Shown here: piece after piece, positions 42,716 to 52,500 of the stretch
Numbering within the stretch: the stretch's first letter is position 1
Layout of the letters: each line of letters opens with the position of its first letter
DNA from: Chloroflexota bacterium
Lineage (GTDB): Bacteria > Chloroflexota > UBA6077 > JACCZL01
Assembly: GCA_020845495.1 (NCBI GenBank)
Contig: JADLFM010000023.1
Span: 1-64,000, forward strand
Direction of reading: 5' to 3'
DNA length: 64,000 bases
Notes under the pieces: generated by a model
Seen by the model: only the letters and a program-made list of their open reading frames with translations
Told to the model about the DNA's origin: nothing
The model's database searches: none
Translations under genes and position numbers: made by a program

Positions 42716-43814
42716 CGCTGCCCTCCCTGGGTTGCCCGGAGACCTCAGCCTCTTGCTCCTCGCCGAGGCGGTGGGTCACCTGTAAGAACATCGCCTCGAG
42801 CGGCACCGCCTCCTGCGCGAAGCTGTAGATGGGCAGGCCGGCGCGGACAAGGTCGGCCAGTAAGGTCTGGAGGGTGCGCTCATCGCCGTCGAGGACGAAG
42901 CGCACCATTGCCGGCGAGCGGTTGGAGTCGCCACGCTCAGCCCGTGCATCTCCGCCGCCGGGTGAACCGGCGCCGCTCGCACCGTCGTCGGTGGCGCCAA
43001 TCGTGAAGGGCTGGTGTGGCGGGCCACCTAACGGTTCGAGCTCGACTGTGTTGACACCCGGCGTCGTCAGCAGCAGGTAGCGCAGGCGCTCACCCTCACC
43101 CAGCACCTGAATCCGCACGCTCCGGCCGCCGCGCAGCTTTCGTGAGACCTCGTCGAGCGGGCCGTCCACCAGCACACGGCCACCGTCCACGATGGCGATG
43201 TGGCTGCACACGTCCGTAAGCTCGGCCAGGATGTGCGACGAGATCAGAATCGCCTTGCCCATCTGTCCAAGCTCACGGACCACCTCCCGTAGCTCCAATC
43301 GAGCGCGCGGATCGAGGCCGGAGGCTGGCTCGTCGAGCAGCAGCACCGGCGGATCGTGGACGAGCGCGCGGGCCAGCCCGAGCCGCTGCTGCATCCCGCG
43401 CGACAACCCCTCGACGTAGGCGTCCCGCTTGTGGACCAGATCGACGAGTTCCAGCAGGTCGGCTGCGACGTGCGCGCGCCGGTCGGGCGGCACGCCATGA
43501 CAGGCGGCGTAGAAGTCGAGATACTCTGAGACCTTCAATTCGGGATAGACGCCGAAGAAGTCCGGCATGTAGCCGAGCCGGCGACGGACCTCCTCGCCTT
43601 CGGTGCGGATCGACGCGCCGCCGACCCAGGCATCGCCGGCGCTCGGCGGCAGGAGGGTGGCGAGCATCCGCATCGACGTCGTCTTGCCGGCCCCGTTCGG
43701 CCCGATCAGCCCGTAGATCGCACCGGCGGGTACCGAGAGTGTGAAGTCCCGAACCGCCCGGACGCCGCCAAACGCTTTCGCCAATCCTCGCGCCTCGAGA
43801 GCCACGCCGCTCAT
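42708..43814 (-). CDS. ABC exporter ATP-binding protein
   Basis: 368 residues. Walker A GPNGAGKTTSM near 38, signature LSRGMQQRLGLARAL, Walker B VLLLDEPASGLDPRA, switch His in ISSHILAEL. An extra C-terminal domain of about 140 residues (after 225) includes a Gly/Ser-rich insert. ATG overlaps the stop of the upstream 861-residue gene by 4 bp (ATGA), showing tight translation coupling. Confidence 0.92.
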   Translation of the reverse strand: MSGVALEARGLAKAFGGVRAVRDFTLSVPAGAIYGLIGPNGAGKTTSMRMLATLLPPSAGDAWVGGASIRTEGEEVRRRLGYMPDFFGVYPELKVSEYLDFYAACHGVPPDRRAHVAADLLELVDLVHKRDAYVEGLSRGMQQRLGLARALVHDPPVLLLDEPASGLDPRARLELREVVRELGQMGKAILISSHILAELTDVCSHIAIVDGGRVLVDGPLDEVSRKLRGGRSVRIQVLGEGERLRYLLLTTPGVNTVELEPLGGPPHQPFTIGATDDGASGAGSPGGGDARAERGDSNRSPAMVRFVLDGDERTLQTLLADLVRAGLPIYSFAQEAVPLEAMFLQVTHRLGEEQEAEVSGQPREGSDA

Positions 43815-46396
43815 TCACGCACTCCTGCCAGCGACACGTCGAGCTGGTTCACCGTCACCTCGGAGCCCTGCGGCTCCAGGCGCACCCGAAGCGAGCCGCC
43901 GTCCAGATAAGCGGAGCCAAACGGCACGTCGGCTACGCCTGCCGAGATCGCCGTCACTTCCACCCAGACGCGATCCGCCCAACGGTAGACCGACACTCGG
44001 GCCGGAGCGCTCGGCGTGGCGACTCCCGGCAAGACGATCCCGGGCGTAGCTGATGCTGCCAGGCCCAGATTGGACGTGGATCCGGGGGTGGGAGACGGGC
44101 TCCCGATTGCCATGGACGTGGGAACTGGCCTGGACGCAGGAACTGGGGTCGGGCGCGTGGCCGACCCGGCCAGGGAGAGGTGAATGCTGAGGCGGTCGAG
44201 GCGCGAGAACGACAGACCGGGCGGCAGATCGTACTGGAAGACGATCGGCCCCCGCGCCACGAAGGCGGACGACGTCCCCCGGCCGAGCGTCGCTCCGTCG
44301 AGGATGCTTCGGCCGAGCAGGCCCGGCGGGATGACGACGGCCTGCTCGCCGTAGTCGATGGGCACCGCTTGTTGCAGCAGCCGATCGGCCGAGCCGTCGG
44401 CGGGCTGGCCGTTCACCCGTAGGCGCGGCGGCGTCGCTCGGGTCCAGGCAAGCACGGTCACGCCGCCCGTCGATTCGCCATCCGCGCCACGACGGGACTG
44501 CACCACTCGCTCGACGACCGCACGGCGTCGACCGTCGATGCCACTCGGCGCGACGACGCTCCAGGGGGGCGTCCCGTTCTGCCAGGCGCCGGTGGTCCGA
44601 GTCGTTGGGAGGGACAGCGAGACTGGGCGAGACTCACCTGGCCCGAGATTGCCGAGCCCGACCGCCTCACCTGCCGCCAGCACGATGACGTCCTCCACAC
44701 GCTCCGGCCCCACATTGCGAAGCAGTCCTTCGAGGCGGCCGTTCGCGGCACGAAGCTTCGCCTCGATCGGTGTCGGCGTGGGAATAAAACTCCGGGTCTC
44801 CAGGCCGGCCAGTGCTCGGCCTTCAACCGGTAGGCTCGGTAGCTCGGTTGGCCCGCCTGGACCAGTTCGAACGAGCGTCTGGTCGGCCGTCGGAATGCCG
44901 CTCCGACTCGGGATCGGGCGTACGGGAAGGCCGTCGCTCAGGCTGAGATCGTATGCGCCGCGCTCCGGCGCGACTACCCCGAGGAAGGTGTCGACCGGTG
45001 CGAGGCGGGCGCCGGGCACGGAGCGCACCACCGAGATCGCCGCCATCCGCATGTCGGGGCCGCGCAGCCAGGTGCTCGCGACCACCACGACTGCCGCGAA
45101 GCCGGTTGCCAGGACCGGGAAGGTGATCCAGGCCCATTCGCGCCGATCCAGCCGCCGAAGCACGGCGTACTGGACCGGCCCCACGACGAGCACGTAGGCG
45201 AGCAGGAACGCAGCGACGAGGCCCGGCGATGGTAATCCAAGGTCGAGCAGTTGGGCGAGCGTTGTCTGGAGCGCGTAGTCTGACAGGCTGGCGTCTTCGA
45301 GGGTTGGCAGCGGCGGCCGGCCGCCGACGAGAATGCGCTGCCAGAGAGCGTCGGCCGCTGGCCAGGACCGGAACGGCTCGAGGGCCAGATCCGGCCCGAC
45401 GAACGTCACCCGGCCGTTCCCGCGCCAACGCTCGACGATCAGTGGGATGCTGTCCTGTACGAGCAGCACGCGCGCATCCTCGGTTGGCGACCCGAGCGTG
45501 ATGAGCACGTCGCCCTCTGGCGGATCGCTCCCGCCGTAGCGGCTGAACGCCCGAAGCTGATTGACCTGGCGGGTCCACAGCCCCTCCACAGGCAGCAGAT
45601 CGTCCAGGCCCTCGATCGTGCGGCGCCAGCCCGGACCGCCCGTCACGATGAGTTGGCCGCCCTGCTCGATCCAGGTCCGCAGTGCGCCGTGCTGCGCCGA
45701 CGTCAACTGGTCGCTCGTGGCGTTCCGGACGACCAGCGCGTCGAGCGACTGGTAGGCGAGCGGATCGCTCGGCAGATCGGCGGTCGTCAGTTGTGCGGTC
45801 ACAACCGGGCCGCCGCTCCGCCGGATGGCGCCCAGCCCTGATGGCACCAGTCCATCCGTCGACACCACCCCGACCAGGAACTCACTGGGCGCCATCACTC
45901 GCAGCGGGACGTCCCGCGCGGCGACCTCGCGGCTATCGTTGAGGAGCACCAGGCGCGGATTGCTGCCGACCGCCGCCACCGGCGCCAGGAAGGACACGAG
46001 CTTTCGTGCACGGCTGGCAACTTGCACGTCCTGGGCGTACACCGTGACCCGGCCATTCGCGCCCCGTACCAGCAGCCGTAGCTCACCTCTCAACGGCGGG
46101 CCGTCACTCGCCACGACAGCCCGGATTGTAAGCCAGCGCCCGGCCTTCCCTATCCCATCGAAACCGGCCCGCACCTCTGGTAGAAGAGTTGACGCGGCAC
46201 GGTCGTCGGGGCCGGCCTGCCGGAAGTCGCGGTTAGCCTGCTGGTGCATTGGCTCAACCGTGAGCGATGGGTCAGCGGCCATAGCGCGGAGCGGCATCGC
46301 GACGATCGCCGTCGCGGCCAGCACGACCGACAGCGCCGCGACCGCCTGAAGCGCGCGGGCGAACCGGGGTAGTAGACCGGCGTCGCCGGTCATCAT
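43811..46396 (-). CDS. Large membrane-anchored accessory protein of the ABC exporter
   Basis: 861 residues from ATG 46396 (a longer frame to 46474 lacks a ribosome site). N-terminal signal or anchor (about 8-40, ending AMAADP), an extracytoplasmic beta-rich domain with 'QLIVTGGPGWRRTIEGLDDLLPV' (flavodoxin/GATase-like beta strand pattern), two central membrane helices near 385-440 ('GLVAAFLLAYVLVVGPVQYAVLRRLDRREWAW...'), then a second beta-rich domain. Architecture resembles GldG/DUF4350-type proteins encoded with ABC-2 exporters; family not certain. First gene of the operon. Confidence 0.7.
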   Translation of the reverse strand: MMTGDAGLLPRFARALQAVAALSVVLAATAIVAMPLRAMAADPSLTVEPMHQQANRDFRQAGPDDRAASTLLPEVRAGFDGIGKAGRWLTIRAVVASDGPPLRGELRLLVRGANGRVTVYAQDVQVASRARKLVSFLAPVAAVGSNPRLVLLNDSREVAARDVPLRVMAPSEFLVGVVSTDGLVPSGLGAIRRSGGPVVTAQLTTADLPSDPLAYQSLDALVVRNATSDQLTSAQHGALRTWIEQGGQLIVTGGPGWRRTIEGLDDLLPVEGLWTRQVNQLRAFSRYGGSDPPEGDVLITLGSPTEDARVLLVQDSIPLIVERWRGNGRVTFVGPDLALEPFRSWPAADALWQRILVGGRPPLPTLEDASLSDYALQTTLAQLLDLGLPSPGLVAAFLLAYVLVVGPVQYAVLRRLDRREWAWITFPVLATGFAAVVVVASTWLRGPDMRMAAISVVRSVPGARLAPVDTFLGVVAPERGAYDLSLSDGLPVRPIPSRSGIPTADQTLVRTGPGGPTELPSLPVEGRALAGLETRSFIPTPTPIEAKLRAANGRLEGLLRNVGPERVEDVIVLAAGEAVGLGNLGPGESRPVSLSLPTTRTTGAWQNGTPPWSVVAPSGIDGRRRAVVERVVQSRRGADGESTGGVTVLAWTRATPPRLRVNGQPADGSADRLLQQAVPIDYGEQAVVIPPGLLGRSILDGATLGRGTSSAFVARGPIVFQYDLPPGLSFSRLDRLSIHLSLAGSATRPTPVPASRPVPTSMAIGSPSPTPGSTSNLGLAASATPGIVLPGVATPSAPARVSVYRWADRVWVEVTAISAGVADVPFGSAYLDGGSLRVRLEPQGSEVTVNQLDVSLAGVRE

Positions 46397-46837
46397 GCTG
46401 AAGCCATCGGGAGAGGTGTCGCGCTGCGAAGGATACACGCAGCGGCGCATCCGGAACAGCCCCACGCGGAGCACCTCACCTGGATCATGCTGAAAGAACG
46501 TTACTCGCTCGCGGATCGTGACGCCGAGTGACAGGCCGCCGACTGCGTTGGCGTCGCGCTGACCGTGTTGGCATCACGCTAGCCCCGCTCCTGGCCGCAA
46601 CGGCGATGTTTGTCACCATCGCCACGGGAGTGGTGGCGACGGCGACGGGTGGCGGGATGCGATGGAGATCGACGAGAACAATGGCGATAGAGCGGCGTCA
46701 GGTGGGCGCTCCGGGAGGCGGTCCAGAGGGAGCCTCGGGCGCCTGACGCGCGAGCCTCGATGCGCTGGTGTCGCGCGGCTCCTGGGCTCGGGCGGCCCCT
46801 GGGCTCGCGCGACCGCTGGGCTCGGGCGGCCCCTGGG
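46397..46837. other. 441-bp region between exporter operon and glycosidase
   Basis: Holds a 17-bp tandem repeat at its low-numbered-gene edge and a short imperfect repeat (GTTGGCGTCGCGCTGACC / GTTGGCATCACGCTAGCC, 46548-46583). A plus-strand frame at 46528-46746 with one hydrophobic stretch lacks a ribosome site and family features; not called. Confidence 0.4.
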
Positions 46838-46850
46838 CTAGCGCGGCCCC
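46783..46850. repeat. 17-bp tandem repeat crossing the glycosidase stop codon
   Basis: Four units of TGGGCTCGGGCGGCCCC (two exact, two variants). The last unit contains the stop codon (46838-46840) of the glycosidase, so the protein C-terminus VYQGPR is partly built from the repeat. Confidence 0.85.
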
Positions 46851-49243
46851 TGGTAGACGTAGCTTGCCCGTAGCGTGCCGCTGGTGTACTCGCGCATCAG
46901 GAAACTCAACTTACGATGGGCCTGGGTACTCGGCTTCCAGGTCACCCACCATTCGTCGACTATCCCGATCGTCTTCTGCCACGCGCGCCGCTGGGAGTCC
47001 GTCACTCGCACGATCTCGAGTTCGCCGTCCTGCACGGCCCGTTTTGGGACGTCCTTGAGGTTGCCCATCACCGACGAGGCGTCGTCCACGGACATGATCT
47101 CGTAGAGCCGATCCTGCTGGATCAACTCGATCACCCGCAGCGCCTCATCATGGACCCGTGTGTTCGAGGTGGGCACCGTCTCGACGTCGTCGCGCGGGGC
47201 GTCGGGCAGCCCCAGGTACATCGCCTGAACAGCTGCGAACGAGCCGTCGACGGGCTGACCCTTCGCATCTACCAGCCCGAACACCCGGTCCACTTCCTCC
47301 GGCCCGGCCGTGGTCCAGGCGTAGATGGCACCCCCGAGCGTGCGCCCGTGCGCCGCTTCGATCACCCGCCACATCGCACTGTAGCCACGCGGCCGATCGA
47401 CCGGGCTGACCCCGCCCGGCGCGAACTCGGAGATCATCAACGCAACGTCGAAGCGATGGGCCGGCCAATCGGTCAAGATCTGGGCGAGGCGCGGTGTGTA
47501 GGCATTGATTCCGTAGATAAACCAGGGGCGCGGCACGCCGTCGTTGAACCCATCCCGGAGCCAACTGATGTAGGCGTCCTCAGCATCGCGGTGCACGATC
47601 GGGTGATTCGGATCTTCCAGGTGAACGCGATCGACCAACTGGACGTAAAAGCGGGTGAACGCTACCGCCTGGCGTTCCCACTCTGGCCGCGACTGGAGCG
47701 GCATCCAGGAGGGGTACACCAGTTTGTGAAGCACCTCATTGCCAATCGCCCACATCCGAATCGCCGGATGATCCTTGTAGCGGCGCACCCAGTCCAGCAC
47801 GTCGCTCGTCAGCCGCTGGCGCACGAGCGGGTCGCCGTAGTCGGCGTCTGGGTCCAGTTCGAACGGCGGCGCAACCCCCAGCCCGTGCCGTGCCGCCGCG
47901 TCGAGCAACACTCGGTCGAATTCGCGCGGCTCCCAGCCGAAGATGGTGTTCACCCCGCTCCGCTTCAAGATCGCGAAATCGTGGTCGAGGCGACGGATGC
48001 GCGCCTCGTCGCTCAGGCTACGGTAGCGGACGTTGTAGCCGATGCCCTTGATGGTGCGAGGGATGCCGTTCACGAGGTAGGTGTAGTGAAAGCGCTCGCC
48101 GTGGACGCTGACCACGCTGGGGCCAGCCGATGGCACGACCGCGTCGATCTGGATCGGCGCCGCCGCCGCTGCCACCAGTTGGCTGCGTTCGTCGGCGTCG
48201 CGCTCGGCCGAGCCGCCGGCCCCTCCAACACCACCCGGCTGCGCCGACAAGAAGTGGGCCCGTGCCGCCATCAGATCGTCGAGCGGCGTCACGACGACGA
48301 GCGCAGCCAGCCCCACGACACCCAGGCGGGCTGCCAGTACGCGCCTCGGCACGCCAGCTCTCATTGCCGCGCTGCTAACTCCGCTAGCGCTCCCGCCGGT
48401 CATCACCACAGCCGCCCGCTCAGGCAGCAGGACGGCCGCCCCGCCGCTCATCAGGGCAATCGAGCCGTCGGTCATGACCGGCGCGGCGCTCATCTCGATC
48501 ACAGCACGTAGACTACGCTGCCGCCGCTTCTGGTACGCTCGCACTATCGCCAGCAGCAGGCGGGTGAGCAGCCACAGGCCGGCCGCCAGCGCGTACGTTG
48601 CGAGCAGTAATCCGAGGCCGAGCAGCGGTGCTCGCACGGCCGGCGACATCTCGGCCAGACGCTCGGCGAGGCGCGGTCCCCCCTGGACGTCGCCCGAGAC
48701 GAGCATGGCAATGGCGAACGGGATGCCAGCCGCCTCGACGTCGCGCAGGTCCGGCGGCGAGATCACCACGGCGGTCAGGGCATGGTGGCCAAGCAGGACC
48801 GCCCCAAGAACGGCGAGCCAGAGCCGGCCGTTGAGGCCGCGCCGGATCAGGAAGGCGGCGACGAGCACCAGGACCGCGTCGGCCAGGAGCAGGCTGGCCC
48901 AACGGCTGATGACGGTGACGCCGGGATCGACCACGGCGCTCGCCCATGCGCCGGGCGCCACTAGCGACGCCGGCTCGAAGAGGACCGGCAGCAGTCGGTC
49001 GAGCATGCCGCCGATCGGCGCCGCAACGGCGAGGCCCCGCGGCTGGATGCTGCCGATAGTCAGGAGCGCCGCGCTGGTGTAGATCGGATCGAGCGGGAGC
49101 AGGCGCGGCAGGCCCGAGGCGCCGGCGGTGTAGGCGACGGCATTCAACGTCCAGGCGATCGCCAGGATCAGGAGTTGATGGCCGATCGCCACGAACGGTG
49201 CGGCGAGCAGGTATGCCACGACCCCGAGGCCGAGCGCGCGCAT
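46838..49243 (-). CDS. Membrane-anchored TIM-barrel glycoside hydrolase (clan A, GH2-like)
   Basis: 801 residues from ATG 49243; a TTG at 49327 would add 28 residues with no membrane helix. The first half (about 1-330) is multi-membrane-spanning, with an interior soluble loop. The second half is an extracytoplasmic (beta/alpha)8 hydrolase: 'KGIGYNVRYRSL', acid/base Glu503 in WAIGNEVLH, nucleophile Glu606 in MISEFAPGG. The Asn-Glu pair marks clan A. It likely trims surface glycan. The fusion of a polytopic membrane part to a GH is uncommon. No carbohydrate genes adjoin it. Confidence 0.82.
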   Translation of the reverse strand: MRALGLGVVAYLLAAPFVAIGHQLLILAIAWTLNAVAYTAGASGLPRLLPLDPIYTSAALLTIGSIQPRGLAVAAPIGGMLDRLLPVLFEPASLVAPGAWASAVVDPGVTVISRWASLLLADAVLVLVAAFLIRRGLNGRLWLAVLGAVLLGHHALTAVVISPPDLRDVEAAGIPFAIAMLVSGDVQGGPRLAERLAEMSPAVRAPLLGLGLLLATYALAAGLWLLTRLLLAIVRAYQKRRQRSLRAVIEMSAAPVMTDGSIALMSGGAAVLLPERAAVVMTGGSASGVSSAAMRAGVPRRVLAARLGVVGLAALVVVTPLDDLMAARAHFLSAQPGGVGGAGGSAERDADERSQLVAAAAAPIQIDAVVPSAGPSVVSVHGERFHYTYLVNGIPRTIKGIGYNVRYRSLSDEARIRRLDHDFAILKRSGVNTIFGWEPREFDRVLLDAAARHGLGVAPPFELDPDADYGDPLVRQRLTSDVLDWVRRYKDHPAIRMWAIGNEVLHKLVYPSWMPLQSRPEWERQAVAFTRFYVQLVDRVHLEDPNHPIVHRDAEDAYISWLRDGFNDGVPRPWFIYGINAYTPRLAQILTDWPAHRFDVALMISEFAPGGVSPVDRPRGYSAMWRVIEAAHGRTLGGAIYAWTTAGPEEVDRVFGLVDAKGQPVDGSFAAVQAMYLGLPDAPRDDVETVPTSNTRVHDEALRVIELIQQDRLYEIMSVDDASSVMGNLKDVPKRAVQDGELEIVRVTDSQRRAWQKTIGIVDEWWVTWKPSTQAHRKLSFLMREYTSGTLRASYVYQGPR

Positions 49244-49457
49244 GACCGTGCCGAGCAGACAGCCCTCGTCAGCCAGGGCGTCGCCTCGGTGCCACCGCCT
49301 CGCAACCGACCTGGAAATGTTAAGCAATCGCGGCCATACCTTAATAGTGTGCCGAGAGCGATCCTACGGCACGTCGGCCGGTCGCTGCAAGACCTTTTGG
49401 CGCCTGTCGGCGCAACGTTCGGGCAACGTCCAGGCGACCTCGAAACCGCGCGACAAG

Positions 49458-49493
49458 CAGGAGGCCCGACGCATCACGGCGTCGGGCCTCCTG
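49458..49493 (-). terminator. 15-bp perfect hairpin after nrdJ
   Basis: CAGGAGGCCCGACGC / GCGTCGGGCCTCCTG around a 6-nt loop, 39 bp past the nrdJ stop on the minus strand. No T run. Confidence 0.75.
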
Positions 49494-49531
49494 GGGCTAG
49501 GTGATGGTCCTCGGCTACGAACCGGGGCGGG

Positions 49532-52500
49532 CTACACCTCGATCTCGCAGACCCCAGCCGAGCAGGCGAGCTCCTGGGCGGCATTGGTCAGGTCTTCGCG
49601 CTCGTAGCGATAGACCTTCGAGAAGTCGATCTCGGGGAAGGCCGCCGCCCGCCGTTCGTACTCGTCCTTCGAGATCTCGATGTAGGGAAGCTGGTCGTAC
49701 TTGGCGTCGAACGCGGGCAGGAACGCCATGCCGCCGATCTTGTCCCGATGGTCCCAGACCCACTTCATCAGGTCGATGACCTCGTCCTGACGGTAGGTGA
49801 TGGTGACGCTCGGGTTATGCTCGGTCCAGTGCAGCTTGTTCTGGAGCCAGTACTCGCACTGCTCGACGGCCGAGCGGTCGTTCCGCGTGATCGCGCCGTC
49901 CGGAGCCTTGACCGGGAAGGAGACCACCCAGGTGCGCGGGTTCTCGGGATCGTCGCCATTCTCGGGCGCCATCGGGACACCGGCATCGCGGAGCACCTTC
50001 GAGAGCGGCGAGGAGGCGGCGACCCGCACGTTGCGGATGTAGTATGGCGCCCAGCGCGCGTGCAGCCCCGACGAGCAGTCGACCAGTTGGGAGGTGTTGC
50101 CGCTCGGCTTGACGCAGGTGATCGAGGCGGACTGGTTGATGCCGAGCGCTCGAGCGGTCATGCGGTTGACCTCGACCGCGACGTGCCGCAGGCCGTCCTT
50201 GACGCCCGCGTCCTGGGCGATCGGGCTGTCGAGCTGGCCGGTGATGTCGACGCCGAGCAGCCGCTCCTCCTCGCAGTTCTCCTTCCAGATCGGGCGAAGG
50301 CCGGGGAAGTAGGTTGCGAGCGACTGGATCGAGCCGATGATGGTGGCAAGCTCGACCTTCTCGCGCATCGTCTCGATAGTGTCCTCGCGACGGGCCACGA
50401 CTGCCGAGAGGTTGCAAAATTGCCAGGGGCGGAGGACTATCTCTCCGCAATTGTGCGACACAAAACCGTTTGCGTCGAAACAATTCGGCCCCGGCACCGA
50501 GCAGTCGAAGACCTCTTCGGTCCCGTCCGGCTCGACCGACTCTACGACAGCACCGAAGGTTTCCCGGTTCGGCGTCCGCCGGTAGGAGCCGATCGCGTCA
50601 GAGAGGCGAGCGGTCTTCTGCGGGTCGCTGAAGCCAACGCGGATCGCGAACTCCTGAATATTGTCGTTCGCGATTACCAGCTCATGGTCCGCGCGGCACT
50701 CGTACTCAGCATGGCCGCCTCGGCCATCCGGCAGCACTCGAGTGCCGGCCGGCCGCCGCTCCGGATAGATCGTCGAGGCGATGCCGAGCCGCAGCAGCAT
50801 CCGCTGTGCCGCCTGGAGCGTCCCCAGGTCGCTCTGCGCCAGTCGGACGCTCACGCCTTTCTGCTGCGTGCCCTGGACGCTACCATCGGCATCGAAGAGC
50901 CCTTGTAGGAAGCCGCCGTAGAAAGCGCTCGACGCCCGCTCGACCTGAGGACTGATGGCCATCGCTCGCGGTGCGATGCCGTATGCGGCGGCGAGTCGGG
51001 CGAGCCCAGCGGACGATACCCGGTGCTTGTCGGGTTGGACACACTCCACGCCGCGCAGATCTCTGCGGCCACCTACCACAGAGCGGGTCAGGGTGGCGAT
51101 AGCCGAAGCACGCTCACGACTGTCGGCAGCCCAGAAGTCGAGATGCGCCATCCGCAGCGTCTGACCAGCCGCACTGACCGTCTCGGAAAAGGTGCCGTCG
51201 CCGACCAACGAACCGAGCAGCCATCCCTCCTCGAACGTACCGTGCGACTCCCAGGTCAGGTCACCACGGTGGGTATGCAACTTCACCATATCGCCAGGCC
51301 TTAAGCTGCCGGCCTCGCGCCACTCCGAGCGCTCGATCTTCCGTGAACGATAGATGACCGTCTCGACCTGATGACTGGCAGTCAGTCGAAGCTCGTGCCC
51401 CTCTTGCGTCTTCAGCCGGACAATCGGCTTGACACCCGTGCTCCAGAAGCCATCCTCGGTCGTCCAGAAGGGCTGGCCGTGGACGATCGTCTGATGACGC
51501 ACGCCGACGAGCTCGCGCACCTGACGTGGCCCCTCGGCCGTCAGGATCCAGGTGTCGCCCGTGACACAGGGATTGGTGCCGAAGTCAGCCGCGGCACGGC
51601 GGGCCGGCCGCATGTCGACGGCCATCTGGCGGTTGAAGATGCCCGGCTCGCCACGCCCGGACTCGACCATCTCCAGGAACTGGCGCGTGAACTGGACCTG
51701 ATCCAACCCCTGCGACGGCCAGACCGCCGAGTTGTTGGCGTTCCAGCGCTGGCTGTTCTCGCGCTCGAAATCGCCGCTCTTGCAGGCCAGCATCTCGGCG
51801 TCGTCGTAGTCGAACAGCGAAATCATCGCGGTTCGTCGCACGCCGCCCGAGACCGCCGCCGAGCCGACCGCGCACATCATGTCGTGCGCGTCGATCGAGC
51901 GCAGGAACGAGCCCTGGCGGGCCAGGATCCGCCGACGCATGAAGTCGAGCATCGCTCGTAGCGGCTCGGGGCCGGATGCCCGGCCGCCCTTGATCTTGAG
52001 CGGCATGCCAGCCGGCCGGACGAGTGACAGGTCGAAGTGGACGTCGCCGCCCTCGAACCAGCGCTCCAGGCCGTAACGGAGGGCGTGCGCCCACCCTTCG
52101 GCCGAGTCCTCGACCACGAACAGGTCGGCCGGCGCGCCTGTCTGCCGCTTGATGCGGGGGAAGTTCTCGACGTACTTGCTCTCGACCGAGAAGCCAACAC
52201 CGCAGCCGCTCATCGAGATGATGAGCGCCTCGCAGAACGAGTCAATGCTCTCGACCGGCTGATACGAGCAGTTGTAGATACTGATGTTGTTCCGCCGTGC
52301 GGCCGGGCCGGCCATCGCCAGCAGCCGCATCGATGGCGTGACCTTCATCTCGAGGATGCCGCGCCGAACCCGCTGGTAGGTGTCGGCCGGCAGCCGATCA
52401 CCTGCAAGCTCGTGGAGGAACCCGACCGCCCGATCGACGGTCTCGATCCAGGTCTCGCGGCGGCCAAGCTCGTAGTTGAAGCGGGAGTACTTGTCGAAGA

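Noticed and set aside
46528..46746. 72-residue frame with one hydrophobic stretch
   Set aside because: No ribosome site, no neighbours it fits with, ends in low-complexity Gly.
46916..48511. 531-residue plus-strand frame opposite the glycosidase
   Set aside because: No ribosome site or domain; the minus-strand frame has the conserved Glu residues.
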